From NCBI GenBank assembly GCA_020630715.1, contig JAHDIQ010000007.1:79233-143232 (forward strand): DNA of 64,000 nucleotides, given 5' to 3'. The stretch is from Nonlabens sp. (GTDB lineage: Bacteria; Bacteroidota; Bacteroidia; Flavobacteriales; Flavobacteriaceae). Shown one piece after another: positions 24,880 through 32,992 of this stretch (position 1 is its first letter; every line of letters begins with the position of its first letter). The notes beneath the pieces were generated by a model that made no database searches, was not told the DNA's origin, and was given only the letters and a program-made list of their open reading frames with translations. The position numbers and the translations under genes were made by a program.

Positions 24880-26184
24880 ATGAAACTTAATTCACTCTAT
24901 CTGCTGATTTTACCCTTGTTTTTTATCAGTTCTTGTTCTAATAAAGACGATGATGCACAAGATGATTTAGCAAGTCAGAAAACAAATATACTTTTAATCA
25001 TAGCAGATGATATGGGACTAGATGCTACGCCAGGATATGCAATAGGTAGTCAGAAGCCCAACATGCCTGTTTTAGAATCATTAAGTAGTTCTGGAATTAG
25101 ATTTAATAATTTATGGTCTAATCCTACATGTACTCCTACCAGAGGTTCTATCATCACGGGTAAATATGGATTTAGAACTGGTGTTACTGAAGTAGGTGAT
25201 GAGATGCCACTTACAGAAACAGCCTTACAGCGATCCATTAATGGTTATAATACCGCAGTTTTTGGAAAATGGCATTTAACCAACAATAATACCACACATC
25301 CTATAGATTTTGGGGTAGGTGAGTATGCAGGTTTTTTAAGCGGTACGGTAGCAGATTATTCTAACTGGAATTTTACACAAAATGGACAGACCACAAATTC
25401 CACTACTTATACTACAACACAGTTTACAGATCTTGCTATCGACTGGTTAGATGAACAACCAGAAAACGAGCCATGGTTTTTATGGTTAGCCTATAACGCA
25501 CCGCATACTCCATTTCATTTGCCACCAGCAAATCTACATACTCAAGGAAATCTACCTACAGATCAAGCCAGTATTGATGCAAATCCATTACCATATTATC
25601 TAGCTATGCTAGAGGCTATGGATACAGAAATGGGAAGATTATTAGATGCTATGACCATTGAAGAACGTGAGAATACTGTGATTATCTTTATAGGAGATAA
25701 CGGATCACCAGGTCAAGTAGTGCAAGAATATAACAGTAATAGAGCTAAAGGATCATTGTTTCAAGGTGGTATTAATGTGCCTATGATTATCTCTGGGAAG
25801 AACGTAACCCGAGTAAATACGGTTGAAAATGCACTTTTAAATACCACAGATTTATTTGCTACCATCATAGAATTAACTGGCGATAATTTATCGACTATTC
25901 ATGATAGTAAGAGCTTTAAAGAACTACTCGCCTCTAATTCTCAAACTAGCCCTAGAAACTATGTTTACGCCGAACGTGGTGCTGTCGCAACACCTGATTA
26001 TACCATTAGAAATGCGACACACAAGTACATATTTTATGATGATGGTACAGAATTCTTGTTTAATCTAAGCAATAATCCTTTAGAAAATCCTAATCTTCTC
26101 AATGCAAATCAGTTGCCATTGAGTCAGGAAGATAGTGATGCTAGAGATGAACTTATAGCTCAACTGTCCTTGATTAGAAATTAA
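24880..26184 (+). CDS. Sulfatase family lipoprotein
   Basis: Arylsulfatase-type hydrolase of 434 residues with a lipoprotein signal (LILPLFFISSC, Cys at 19). The metal site begins LLIIADDMGLD (about 40-50). CTPTR (about 85-89) is the formylglycine motif C-x-P-x-R, so maturation by a formylglycine-generating enzyme (not in the window) is expected. FGKWHL and IIFIGDNGSPG complete the active site. It probably cleaves sulfate from a marine polysaccharide at the cell surface. No SusCD pair or other glycan genes adjoin it, so the substrate is unknown. Confidence 0.93.
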   Translation: MKLNSLYLLILPLFFISSCSNKDDDAQDDLASQKTNILLIIADDMGLDATPGYAIGSQKPNMPVLESLSSSGIRFNNLWSNPTCTPTRGSIITGKYGFRTGVTEVGDEMPLTETALQRSINGYNTAVFGKWHLTNNNTTHPIDFGVGEYAGFLSGTVADYSNWNFTQNGQTTNSTTYTTTQFTDLAIDWLDEQPENEPWFLWLAYNAPHTPFHLPPANLHTQGNLPTDQASIDANPLPYYLAMLEAMDTEMGRLLDAMTIEERENTVIIFIGDNGSPGQVVQEYNSNRAKGSLFQGGINVPMIISGKNVTRVNTVENALLNTTDLFATIIELTGDNLSTIHDSKSFKELLASNSQTSPRNYVYAERGAVATPDYTIRNATHKYIFYDDGTEFLFNLSNNPLENPNLLNANQLPLSQEDSDARDELIAQLSLIRN

Positions 26185-26249
26185 CTTCAATTATATGTCA
26201 TCTTTAGTAATTTACGGTGATTATGAAAGAGTGTAAGATGATTTAATTT

Positions 26250-26265
26250 CGCTTTCGCGAAAGCG
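26250..26265. repeat. Dispersed palindrome, copy 8 (intergenic)
   Basis: Exact CGCTTTCGCGAAAGCG between the sulfatase and the receiver gene, about 55 bp upstream of the ACCATCCGTC box. Confidence 0.95.
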
Positions 26266-26320
26266 GAATCTGTCAACTTCAAATCTAAATAGTGGCATAT
26301 TACTTTATTAAAGCTAAAAT

Positions 26321-26357
26321 ACCATCCGTCGTCACTTAACGGTTATTCGTCGACACT
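26321..26357 (+). promoter_or_regulatory. Candidate LytTR operator upstream of the H-NOX phosphorelay operon
   Basis: Two imperfect direct repeats: ACCATCCGTCGTCACT (26321-26336) and GTTATTCGTCGACACT (26342-26357), starts 21 bp apart. LytTR regulators typically bind paired direct repeats about two helical turns apart, and ACCATCCGTC is 8/10 identical to the AlgR-type ACCGTTCGTC box. A CATCTTTG -7-like element is at 26405-26412, ahead of the TTG start at 26435. Confidence 0.55.
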
Positions 26358-26434
26358 AAACCATAGATTTATCTAACTTATATTTTTAAAAATGCTGAAT
26401 TACTCATCTTTGATTGTTGGTTAAATAAAAAATA

Positions 26435-26851
26435 TTGGATACATTAAAATTAAAAGTGCTTCTTATTGAAGATGATGCTATAGAAATAATGAAGCTTAAA
26501 AGAGCTATGAATAAGCTCGAATTAGACCATGAATTGCTAGAAGCTCATAACGGAGAAGAAGCATTACTAAGATTACAAAATAATTCTGATGTTCCAGATG
26601 TCATTTTTTTAGATCTAAATATGCCTAAAGTTAACGGATTGGAATTTTTAAAAATTTTAAAAAAAGATGAAGTTTTAAGATACATTCCTACAATTATTTT
26701 AACCACTTCTAACAATCGTAAAGACGTATTAGCTTGTTATCAAATAGGTGTTGCTGGTTACATTATTAAGCCATTAAAATACGATGATTATGTTAAAAAA
26801 ATAAGCGTAGCTTTGGAATACTGGAGTATGAATGAATTAATTAAAGCGTAA
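26435..26851 (+). CDS. Stand-alone receiver domain response regulator
   Basis: Single receiver domain of 138 residues resembling the Rcp1-type family: acidic pocket IEDD (about 11-14), phosphoacceptor Asp in IFLDLNMPKVNG (about 63), Thr in IILTTSN and Lys in YIIKPL. It has no output domain, so it most likely acts as the intermediate acceptor of a phosphorelay. Starts at TTG; no better start lies nearby. The stop overlaps the H-NOX start (TAATG). First gene of a five-gene operon that also encodes a sensor, a kinase, an Hpt protein and a LytTR regulator. Candidate paired boxes lie 80-110 bp upstream. Confidence 0.93.
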   Translation: MDTLKLKVLLIEDDAIEIMKLKRAMNKLELDHELLEAHNGEEALLRLQNNSDVPDVIFLDLNMPKVNGLEFLKILKKDEVLRYIPTIILTTSNNRKDVLACYQIGVAGYIIKPLKYDDYVKKISVALEYWSMNELIKA

Positions 26852-27393
26852 TGAAAGGAATTGTATTTACAGAGTTTTTAGATCTAGTTGAAGAAAAATT
26901 TGGATTAATGATGGTAGATACCATTGTAACTAATTCAAATTTACCGTCTAATGGAGCTTATACTGATGTAGGTACCTACAGTTTTTCAGAGATGTTAAGT
27001 CTTCTTACTAACCTCAATAAGGAGACAGGTATTGAAATTAATGAACTATTACTGGTTTATGGAGAACATTTCTTTAGCGTTGTAGAAAAAAGTTATTCTT
27101 ATTTTTTAAAAGAGTTTAAAGACCCTATAGAAATGATATCCTCCATAGAAAATCACATTCATGTAGAGGTGCGTAAAATTTATCCAGATGCCGAGTTGCC
27201 TACATTTACTGTTATTGAGAAAACAGAAAATAATCTTGTCATGATTTATAAGTCTAGTAGAGCAATGTCTTACTTTGGAAAAGGACTTATGAATAAAACC
27301 TTTGAGTATTTTAATAAGAAGGCTACCATTTTAGTAGAAAATATCCAGGAAGATGGTACCGAGGTGAAATTCAGTATTGCGGCTCATGGATGA
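26851..27393 (+). CDS. H-NOX (heme nitric oxide/oxygen-binding) sensor
   Basis: Heme-based gas sensor of 180 residues, the usual H-NOX length; soluble. The proximal heme ligand is H104 in HIHVEVRKIYPDAELPTF (about 102-119), and the propionate-binding Y-x-S-x-R motif is YKSSR (133-137). By simple offset from those anchors, the position of the O2-stabilising distal Tyr of Thermoanaerobacter H-NOX appears to be Phe (F142). If that holds, the protein would be NO-selective rather than O2-binding. In known bacterial pairs, NO-bound H-NOX modulates an adjacent histidine kinase; here the kinase gene overlaps its 3' end. Confidence 0.93.
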   Translation: MKGIVFTEFLDLVEEKFGLMMVDTIVTNSNLPSNGAYTDVGTYSFSEMLSLLTNLNKETGIEINELLLVYGEHFFSVVEKSYSYFLKEFKDPIEMISSIENHIHVEVRKIYPDAELPTFTVIEKTENNLVMIYKSSRAMSYFGKGLMNKTFEYFNKKATILVENIQEDGTEVKFSIAAHG

Positions 27394-29368
27394 TGATAAG
27401 ATTCAAGTATATCAACGAGCACTAGCTAGAGAAAAAGCTGCACGCAAGGAAGCAGAAAGCATTCTGGAAAAAAAGTCCAGAGAACTTTACTATAAGACTC
27501 AAGAATTAGAAATATCTAATCAAAAATTAGAAGAATTATTACAAACCAGAACATCAGAACTTAAAGGTGTTTTTGGCAATATAGTCGATGCGTATGTAGT
27601 CATGGATCTTTCAGGTAATGTTCTTAGAATGAATGATGCTGCACAAACTTTATTAGGTTACGAGCAAGAAGAAAAAATAAATTTACTTTCCCTAGTTATC
27701 TCAGAAGAATATGATAGGGTACTCTCTAACTTTAAGAAATTTTCTGAGGATGGATTTATTACTGATTTTCAGGTAAAAATAAAGGTTGCAAATGGTTCTA
27801 CTCGATTAGTTCACATTAATGCCAGCGTCATTTATAACGGAAAAAATCAGCCTGTTGCAGCACAAGGTATCGTTAGAGATATCACAGAAGAAAAAGCGGT
27901 TCAACAAGATCTCATTGAATCTCAAAATAGGCTATCCACATTAATCAGCAACTTGCACAGTGCTGTTTTACTAGAAGATGAGAACCGTAAGGTAGTGGTA
28001 ACAAATAATAGGTTTTGTGAGTTTTTTAAAATTCCAGTCGATCCTTCACAAATGATAGGGATGGATTGTGCAAACGCTGCAGAACAAAGTAAACAACTGT
28101 TTGAAAACCCAGAAGCGTTTGTAGAACGTATTAATCATTTAACTCAAGAAAAGAAGCAAGTGCTATCTGATGAACTACAAATGATTGATGGAACTATTCT
28201 AGAAAGAGATTTTATTCCTATTTATGAAGATGGAATTTATAAAGGGCATTTATGGACGTATCGTGATGTTACACTTAAAAGAAGGTATCGTGAAGTAATT
28301 GAAGCAGAACGGCAGAAGTATAGCAGCATTATTGCAAACATGAACCTAGGACTTATAGAAGTAGACACCGATGATAAAATCATTATGGTGAACCACAGTC
28401 TAGAAAAAATGTCAGGCTATTCTAAAGAAGAATTAATAGGAAAAAAAGGTAAAGAGATGCTTCTTGCACCAGAGCATCACGATATCTTTTCAGCAGAAAC
28501 GGAAAAACGTTTTAAAGGAATTTCAAATTCCTACGAAATCAAAGTGCATACTAAAAATGGAGCCGTTAGATACTGGCTAGTTAGTGGAGCACCTAACTAT
28601 AACATCAATGGTAATGTTATAGGTTCAATAGGAATCCATCTGGATATAACAGAGTTTAAGAACTTGCAATTGCAAAAAGAAAACTTACTCCACAAACTAG
28701 AGAAGAGTAATGATGAATTACAGGAATATGCGCATGTAGTTTCACATGATTTAAAATCTCCATTACGCAGTATCAATGCTTTGGTAAACTGGATTAAAGA
28801 CGATAACCAAGGTAATTTCTCTATAGATACTCAAACCAATTTTGATTTAATTGATGCCACTTTAGAAAAAATGGAACAACTCATATCAGATGTTTTAGAA
28901 TACTCTAGCATTGTTAATGATGTTGAGGCGCAAAACCACGTAGATTTAAATGTTGTTATGGAAGATATTGTTACCTTATTACATTTTCCAGAACATATTG
29001 AATTTAAAGTTGTAAAAAACTTACCAGTTATAGTGGCAGATCAAGTTAAAATTCAGCAATTATTTCAAAATCTTATTAGCAACGCCATACATTACAACGA
29101 TAAAGAAAAAGGGCTTATAGAAGTAGATTTTGTAGATGATATTGATCAATACACTTTTATAGTAAGGGATAATGGGATAGGAATCGATAAAGAATACCAT
29201 CATAAAATATTTGAAATATTTCAATCTTTAGATAAACGAGAAGACTCTACGGGAATAGGACTTTCCATTGTTAAAAAAATTGTTGACTTATACAATGGAC
29301 GTATTTGGCTAGAAAGTAAGCCAGGTGAAGGCACCTCATTTTACTTCACATTTCCTAAAACACCATAA
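27386..29368 (+). CDS. PAS-domain histidine kinase, H-NOX-associated
   Basis: Soluble kinase of about 660 residues: no membrane helices, so it reads cytosolic signals. The N-terminal coiled coil (EKAARKEAESILEKKSREL, about 10-60) is followed by three PAS domains (about 60-175, 185-300 and 310-430). The dimerisation/phosphoacceptor domain has HVVSHDLKSPLRS (His about 454) and the HATPase has NLISNAIHYND, DNGIGIDKEY and GIGLSIVKKIV. No receiver is fused, consistent with the separate receiver and Hpt genes beside it. I take ATG 27386; TTG 27377 is the alternative. Overlap with H-NOX implies cotranslation and direct partnership. Confidence 0.93.
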   Translation: MDDDKIQVYQRALAREKAARKEAESILEKKSRELYYKTQELEISNQKLEELLQTRTSELKGVFGNIVDAYVVMDLSGNVLRMNDAAQTLLGYEQEEKINLLSLVISEEYDRVLSNFKKFSEDGFITDFQVKIKVANGSTRLVHINASVIYNGKNQPVAAQGIVRDITEEKAVQQDLIESQNRLSTLISNLHSAVLLEDENRKVVVTNNRFCEFFKIPVDPSQMIGMDCANAAEQSKQLFENPEAFVERINHLTQEKKQVLSDELQMIDGTILERDFIPIYEDGIYKGHLWTYRDVTLKRRYREVIEAERQKYSSIIANMNLGLIEVDTDDKIIMVNHSLEKMSGYSKEELIGKKGKEMLLAPEHHDIFSAETEKRFKGISNSYEIKVHTKNGAVRYWLVSGAPNYNINGNVIGSIGIHLDITEFKNLQLQKENLLHKLEKSNDELQEYAHVVSHDLKSPLRSINALVNWIKDDNQGNFSIDTQTNFDLIDATLEKMEQLISDVLEYSSIVNDVEAQNHVDLNVVMEDIVTLLHFPEHIEFKVVKNLPVIVADQVKIQQLFQNLISNAIHYNDKEKGLIEVDFVDDIDQYTFIVRDNGIGIDKEYHHKIFEIFQSLDKREDSTGIGLSIVKKIVDLYNGRIWLESKPGEGTSFYFTFPKTP

Positions 29369-29371
29369 TTT

Positions 29372-29689
29372 ATGGAACAGCCTAATTTAGATTACGTAAA
29401 TGAACTTGCTGCCGGAGATGAGGCTTTTAAAAATAAATTACTCGCTGTGGTGAAAGAAGAATTACCACAAGAAATGCAATTGTACTTTGAAAATTATAAT
29501 AATTCCGCTTTCGCGAAAGCGGCAGAAAACGTACATAAGTTAAAGCATAAACTAGGAATTTTAGGAATAGTTCAAGGCTATCAAACTGCCATAGATTATG
29601 AGGCAGAATTGAATCAAGGAAAAAGTACTCTTAAAAATGAATTTGATAATTTATTACGCCGATGTGAGAGTTTTGTAAATGATTTATAA
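29372..29689 (+). CDS. Stand-alone Hpt phosphotransfer protein
   Basis: Four-helix phosphotransfer protein of 105 residues. The active histidine is in VHKLKHKLG: H55 fits the HxLK(G) pattern, with H59 replacing the usual Gly. It should shuttle phosphate from the single receiver (26435) to the receiver-LytTR protein (29719). It starts 3 bp after the kinase stop. The dispersed palindrome at 29506-29521 encodes AFAKA at residues 46-50, in the helix carrying the active histidine and only five residues before it, so the repeat sits within the functional core. Confidence 0.88.
   Translation: MEQPNLDYVNELAAGDEAFKNKLLAVVKEELPQEMQLYFENYNNSAFAKAAENVHKLKHKLGILGIVQGYQTAIDYEAELNQGKSTLKNEFDNLLRRCESFVNDL
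29506..29521. repeat. Dispersed palindrome, copy 9 (in Hpt gene, AFAKA)
   Basis: Exact CGCTTTCGCGAAAGCG, read as SAFAKAA five residues before the phosphorylated His. Confidence 0.95.
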
Positions 29690-29718
29690 TATGTAACTTG
29701 CTTTAAAATCGTTAACCG

Positions 29719-30435
29719 TTGAATTGTATAATAATAGATGATGAGGCTGCTGCTAGAACTATAGTGGCGCATTTGTGTAGTCAAGTAGATGATTTAGACT
29801 TAATTGAAGAATTTCCTAATGCCATTAGCGCTATGAAATTCCTTAATAAAAATGATATAGATCTCATCTTTCTAGATATACACATGCCAGATTTTAGTGG
29901 TTTTGACTTTATAGAAACCCTTAAAAATCCGCCTAAAATAGTCTTAACTACATCAGATAAAAACTTTGCTATTGAGGCGTTTGGGTATGATTGTATCGTG
30001 GATTACCTTCTCAAACCTATTACTTTTCCTAGATTTTTAAAAGCCGTACAAAAAGCACAAAAAGAAAAGCTCATAAAACCACAGCCTACTCCAGTGCCTG
30101 CTGTCCCAAGTTCAACTCTTAAAGAAAAAGAGCTTTACGTAAATATAGATCGCAGGTTAGTAAAAATAGAATTTGAAGATATCTATTTAATTGAGGCAAA
30201 AGGTGATTATATTCTTATCAAAACAGAACATAAAAACTACACTGTACATTCTACATTAAAGAAAATAGAAGAAAAACTACCAGACTCTATTTTCTTAAAA
30301 ATACACAGGTCTTATATTATCAATATTAAGCGAATTATCGACATAGAAGATAATAGTGTCTTAATTGCAAAAAATGTCATCCCTATCAGTAGGTCTAACA
30401 GACCAGAATTAATGCGTCGATTGAATTTGTTGTAG
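29719..30435 (+). CDS. LytTR-family response regulator
   Basis: DNA-binding output of the relay, 238 residues. Receiver at about 1-115 with IIDDEAA, Asp in IFLDIHMPDFSG (about 54), LTTSDK and YLLKPI. LytTR DNA-binding domain at about 132-236 with LYVNIDRRLVKIEFEDIYLI, KGDYILI and the hallmark FLKIHRSYIINIKRI. TTG start, 29 bp after the Hpt stop. Paired boxes resembling LytTR sites occur upstream of its own operon (26321), upstream of the flippase operon (32750) and between polysaccharide operons (41777-41872), making it the natural candidate regulator. Confidence 0.95.
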   Translation: MNCIIIDDEAAARTIVAHLCSQVDDLDLIEEFPNAISAMKFLNKNDIDLIFLDIHMPDFSGFDFIETLKNPPKIVLTTSDKNFAIEAFGYDCIVDYLLKPITFPRFLKAVQKAQKEKLIKPQPTPVPAVPSSTLKEKELYVNIDRRLVKIEFEDIYLIEAKGDYILIKTEHKNYTVHSTLKKIEEKLPDSIFLKIHRSYIINIKRIIDIEDNSVLIAKNVIPISRSNRPELMRRLNLL

Positions 30436-30476
30436 TTTTTTAGTTGTAATAAGAAAATCTTAGTCTTTTTAATTTT

Positions 30477-32498
30477 TTAAAACTCAAACAACTTCCCTTT
30501 CCCTATCAGTAATCTTAAATTAAAACCTACTTCAGTAAACTCAAAACCTGTTGCTGTGGCGCTGGCGATGTTACTGTATTTTCCATAAGCACCTAATTGT
30601 AACCTAAGTGAGAAGCTGTATGTTACTCTAGTTTCTGCTCTTAGCAATGTGGTAGCATCATCTTTTTCTACCAGTTGATAACCGCCTGCCACATTTGCAT
30701 TATAACTCCATTTCCCAGAAGATCCGTTGAGGTCTAGAAAAGCCTCAATCGCTTGATAACGACTCGGGCTAAAGTATTGCTCAGGAATTTGCTGGGCATA
30801 ACTTAAATACTGGTAATTAATGCCGCCTTTTAAAGCTGGAGACTTTGTAAAGGTGTAGTATAGTGATGTGAATAGTAAGTTTCTAGAATTCCCATCAGTT
30901 TGTTCAGTACGCATTAAACTGGTGTACCATCCTAAGTTAAAGGTGGTTCCCATATTGTAATTAAGCATGTAGTTATTCAAAAAGATTTTTTCATCAATAA
31001 GTGCTGCATTAAAATTTTGCAGTTCACGACTGTAGCCTATTTCTAGATGTTGTAAGGCAAATGGTTGGGTCTTTAAAAACAAGGAACCGTTTACATCTGT
31101 ATAGCTATTCACGTCTGCATTTGCTTTAGTAAAACCTATGGTGTTTTCAATCCAGGTGTTGTTATGGATTCTATATTTTGCGCCTACTGATATGTTGGTA
31201 TTATTTGCCATATTTCCTTGATTCATATTCTCGGTCGTTCTATAACTGTAATTAAGACTGGTGGTGAATCTGTCAGAAAATGGTATGGTAGCATTTACAT
31301 GAACGCCATAAGCTTCATTATCTCCATTATCTTTAGTGTAAGCTGCCGTAGTATTTACAGATGGTGTTAACTGGTTGTCTATAGTTGCGATTAATGCTTT
31401 AGCATCTTTTTGTTCTGGATAATAGTTCAATGTTTTTTGCGCATATTCATACGCTTTAGCTAGATTTCCCTGTCCACGATAGGCATTTGCAATTCCTAGA
31501 TTACCGTTAAAAGAAGTACTATCCTTTACAAGAATGGTTTTATAATAATCGATTCCTTTGTCGATTTTCCCAGTGTACATAGAAAGTGATGCGCTTAATG
31601 CTACGATACGGCTATGAGCTCCTAATTGTGTGGTTAATGAATCTATACGAGTTCTTGCTTGCTTGTATTTTCCATTCCAGATCAATGCTTGCACATAACG
31701 TTCCTGGCTATCAATGTTTTTTATGGAATCAAATTGTACTAAATTAGTGGCTATAGTTGCAAGTTTCAGTGCTTTTTTATCGTCACGCATAAGATGTGAT
31801 ACTAGAGATTGCCCTATCAGTCCCGTAACTTGATTCTCTAAACTATTATAAATTGCATTTGCTTTTTCATAATCCTTACTTGTTATGTAAACGTTTGCCA
31901 GTGACATAGCAGAGTCACCATCATTTGGAAAATCTTGTAAATTTTGTTCTAATAACGCAATGGCAGTCTCATAATCTTGAAAAACCAAAACCTGACTTAC
32001 TTTTCCTAACCTCATGTATTTTCTAGAAACCATAGCATTTGCATTTGCAGGCAAAATCTCTAGTGCTTTATTAACATATAATAAGGCATTGTCATAGTCT
32101 TTTAGGTTAGATAAGGTGTTAGCATAACCTAAAGTTGCAGGAAAACTAGTCGAATCTTGTTGCACCAAATTCACATACTTAGTTTTTGCATCTTCATAAT
32201 CTTTATTCCACAAAAGTGATTCGGCTAGGTTTAAGGAAACTTCAAAGTCTGTAGGGAAATCTGCTTGTAGTTTTATAAAAAGTTCTTTTGCTTGAGCAGT
32301 CTGGCCGTTAAGTCCTAAAGCACGGCCATAGCACAATCTTGCTGTTTTATTAGTAGGATAATCTTCCAGAATATTTGCAAAAAAATCTTGTGCGTCGCTG
32401 TATTTTCCAGTTTCAAGAAAGGTAAAACCATCGCTCATATCTTGTCCGTAAGACGTCGCGCTGATTAATACAGTAATAAGGAAAACTAACTTTTTCAT
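30477..32498 (-). CDS. TPR plus outer-membrane beta-barrel protein, polysaccharide export-like
   Basis: Protein of 673 residues with a Sec signal peptide (MKKLVFLITVLISATSYGQ). About 20-380 is a chain of tetratricopeptide repeats (DFPTDFEVSLNLAESLLWNKDYEDA, YYPEQKD). About 385-673 is an outer-membrane barrel with alternating strands (TAAYTKDNGDNEAYGVHVNATI) and a final aromatic residue (GKLFEF), of the YaiO-like kind. A periplasmic TPR arm fused to a barrel is the architecture of BcsC, PgaA and PelB exopolysaccharide exporters. It faces the flippase operon across a 494-bp control region, which supports an export role. Homology to any one exporter is not claimed. Confidence 0.85.
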   Translation of the reverse strand: MKKLVFLITVLISATSYGQDMSDGFTFLETGKYSDAQDFFANILEDYPTNKTARLCYGRALGLNGQTAQAKELFIKLQADFPTDFEVSLNLAESLLWNKDYEDAKTKYVNLVQQDSTSFPATLGYANTLSNLKDYDNALLYVNKALEILPANANAMVSRKYMRLGKVSQVLVFQDYETAIALLEQNLQDFPNDGDSAMSLANVYITSKDYEKANAIYNSLENQVTGLIGQSLVSHLMRDDKKALKLATIATNLVQFDSIKNIDSQERYVQALIWNGKYKQARTRIDSLTTQLGAHSRIVALSASLSMYTGKIDKGIDYYKTILVKDSTSFNGNLGIANAYRGQGNLAKAYEYAQKTLNYYPEQKDAKALIATIDNQLTPSVNTTAAYTKDNGDNEAYGVHVNATIPFSDRFTTSLNYSYRTTENMNQGNMANNTNISVGAKYRIHNNTWIENTIGFTKANADVNSYTDVNGSLFLKTQPFALQHLEIGYSRELQNFNAALIDEKIFLNNYMLNYNMGTTFNLGWYTSLMRTEQTDGNSRNLLFTSLYYTFTKSPALKGGINYQYLSYAQQIPEQYFSPSRYQAIEAFLDLNGSSGKWSYNANVAGGYQLVEKDDATTLLRAETRVTYSFSLRLQLGAYGKYSNIASATATGFEFTEVGFNLRLLIGKGKLFEF

Positions 32499-32690
32499 GG
32501 TGTGATTATTTACAAGTGCAAGTTATAACCACATAAAGCCGCACTAATCTGTGGCTATCTACCATTGGACTATACATTTGGTCGATTCAAAGAGGTTCGT
32601 TTTAGGATAGCGTCAGTTGGTTATGTAGTATCGTAAAAAGTTGTTCTTTTTGATAAGGCTGGTATTGACGCAATAGGGTAGTGGTAGTTA

Positions 32691-32706
32691 CGCTTTCGCG
32701 AAAGCG
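32691..32706. repeat. Dispersed palindrome, copy 10 (intergenic)
   Basis: Exact CGCTTTCGCGAAAGCG, extended by TTA/TAA, in the control region upstream of the flippase operon. Confidence 0.95.
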
Positions 32707-32749
32707 TAATTCACATCAACCTCATTTTTAACTTAAAAGACGATTTCTT

Positions 32750-32786
32750 ACCACTCGTCTACAGCATATTTCATCTCGTCGAAATA
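32750..32786 (+). promoter_or_regulatory. Candidate LytTR operator upstream of the flippase operon
   Basis: ACCACTCGTCTACAGC (32750-32765) and TCATCTCGTCGAAATA (32771-32786), starts 21 bp apart as at 26321. The first is 8/10 identical to ACCGTTCGTC. The -7-like CATATTTG at 32813 lies 33 bp beyond the second core, against 54 bp at the relay operon; the difference is 21 bp, two helical turns. Confidence 0.55.
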
Positions 32787-32847
32787 CTCCAAAAGCAACT
32801 TGAATATGACCTCATATTTGCATCGTAATTAAAAAAATAGAAAAGCG

Positions 32848-32988
32848 ATGCAATTAACGATTATAAAGAATGATGACGTATTAAGAGTAGTTCATACGAC
32901 TAGAGCAGCAACAGAATCCTCTCATTTACAAATAGTTCACAAAAGAATAAATAGAGGTGTTGTGCAATTAATAACTTCTATAAACTAG
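32848..32988 (+). CDS. Possible 46-residue small protein, leader of the flippase operon
   Basis: ATG at 32848 to TAG at 32986-32988, ending four bases before the flippase ATG and starting about 28 bp after a -7-like element. The product is mixed polar (MQLTIIKNDDVLRVVHTTRA..LQIVHKRINRGVVQLIT), with no membrane helix or known motif. Placement between a probable promoter and the flippase start supports translation, perhaps for coupling, but coding status is unproven. Confidence 0.4.
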   Translation: MQLTIIKNDDVLRVVHTTRAATESSHLQIVHKRINRGVVQLITSIN

Positions 32989-32992
32989 AACC

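Larger units (their letters stand above)
32499..32847. other. Intergenic control region between exporter and flippase operons
   Basis: Contains the dispersed palindrome (32691-32706) and the paired boxes at 32750-32786. It also holds a 13-bp-spaced pair TACCATTGGAC/TACATTTGGTC (32560-32570 and 32573-32583) and a CATATTTG -7-like element (32813-32820). No gene seen. Confidence 0.6.
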
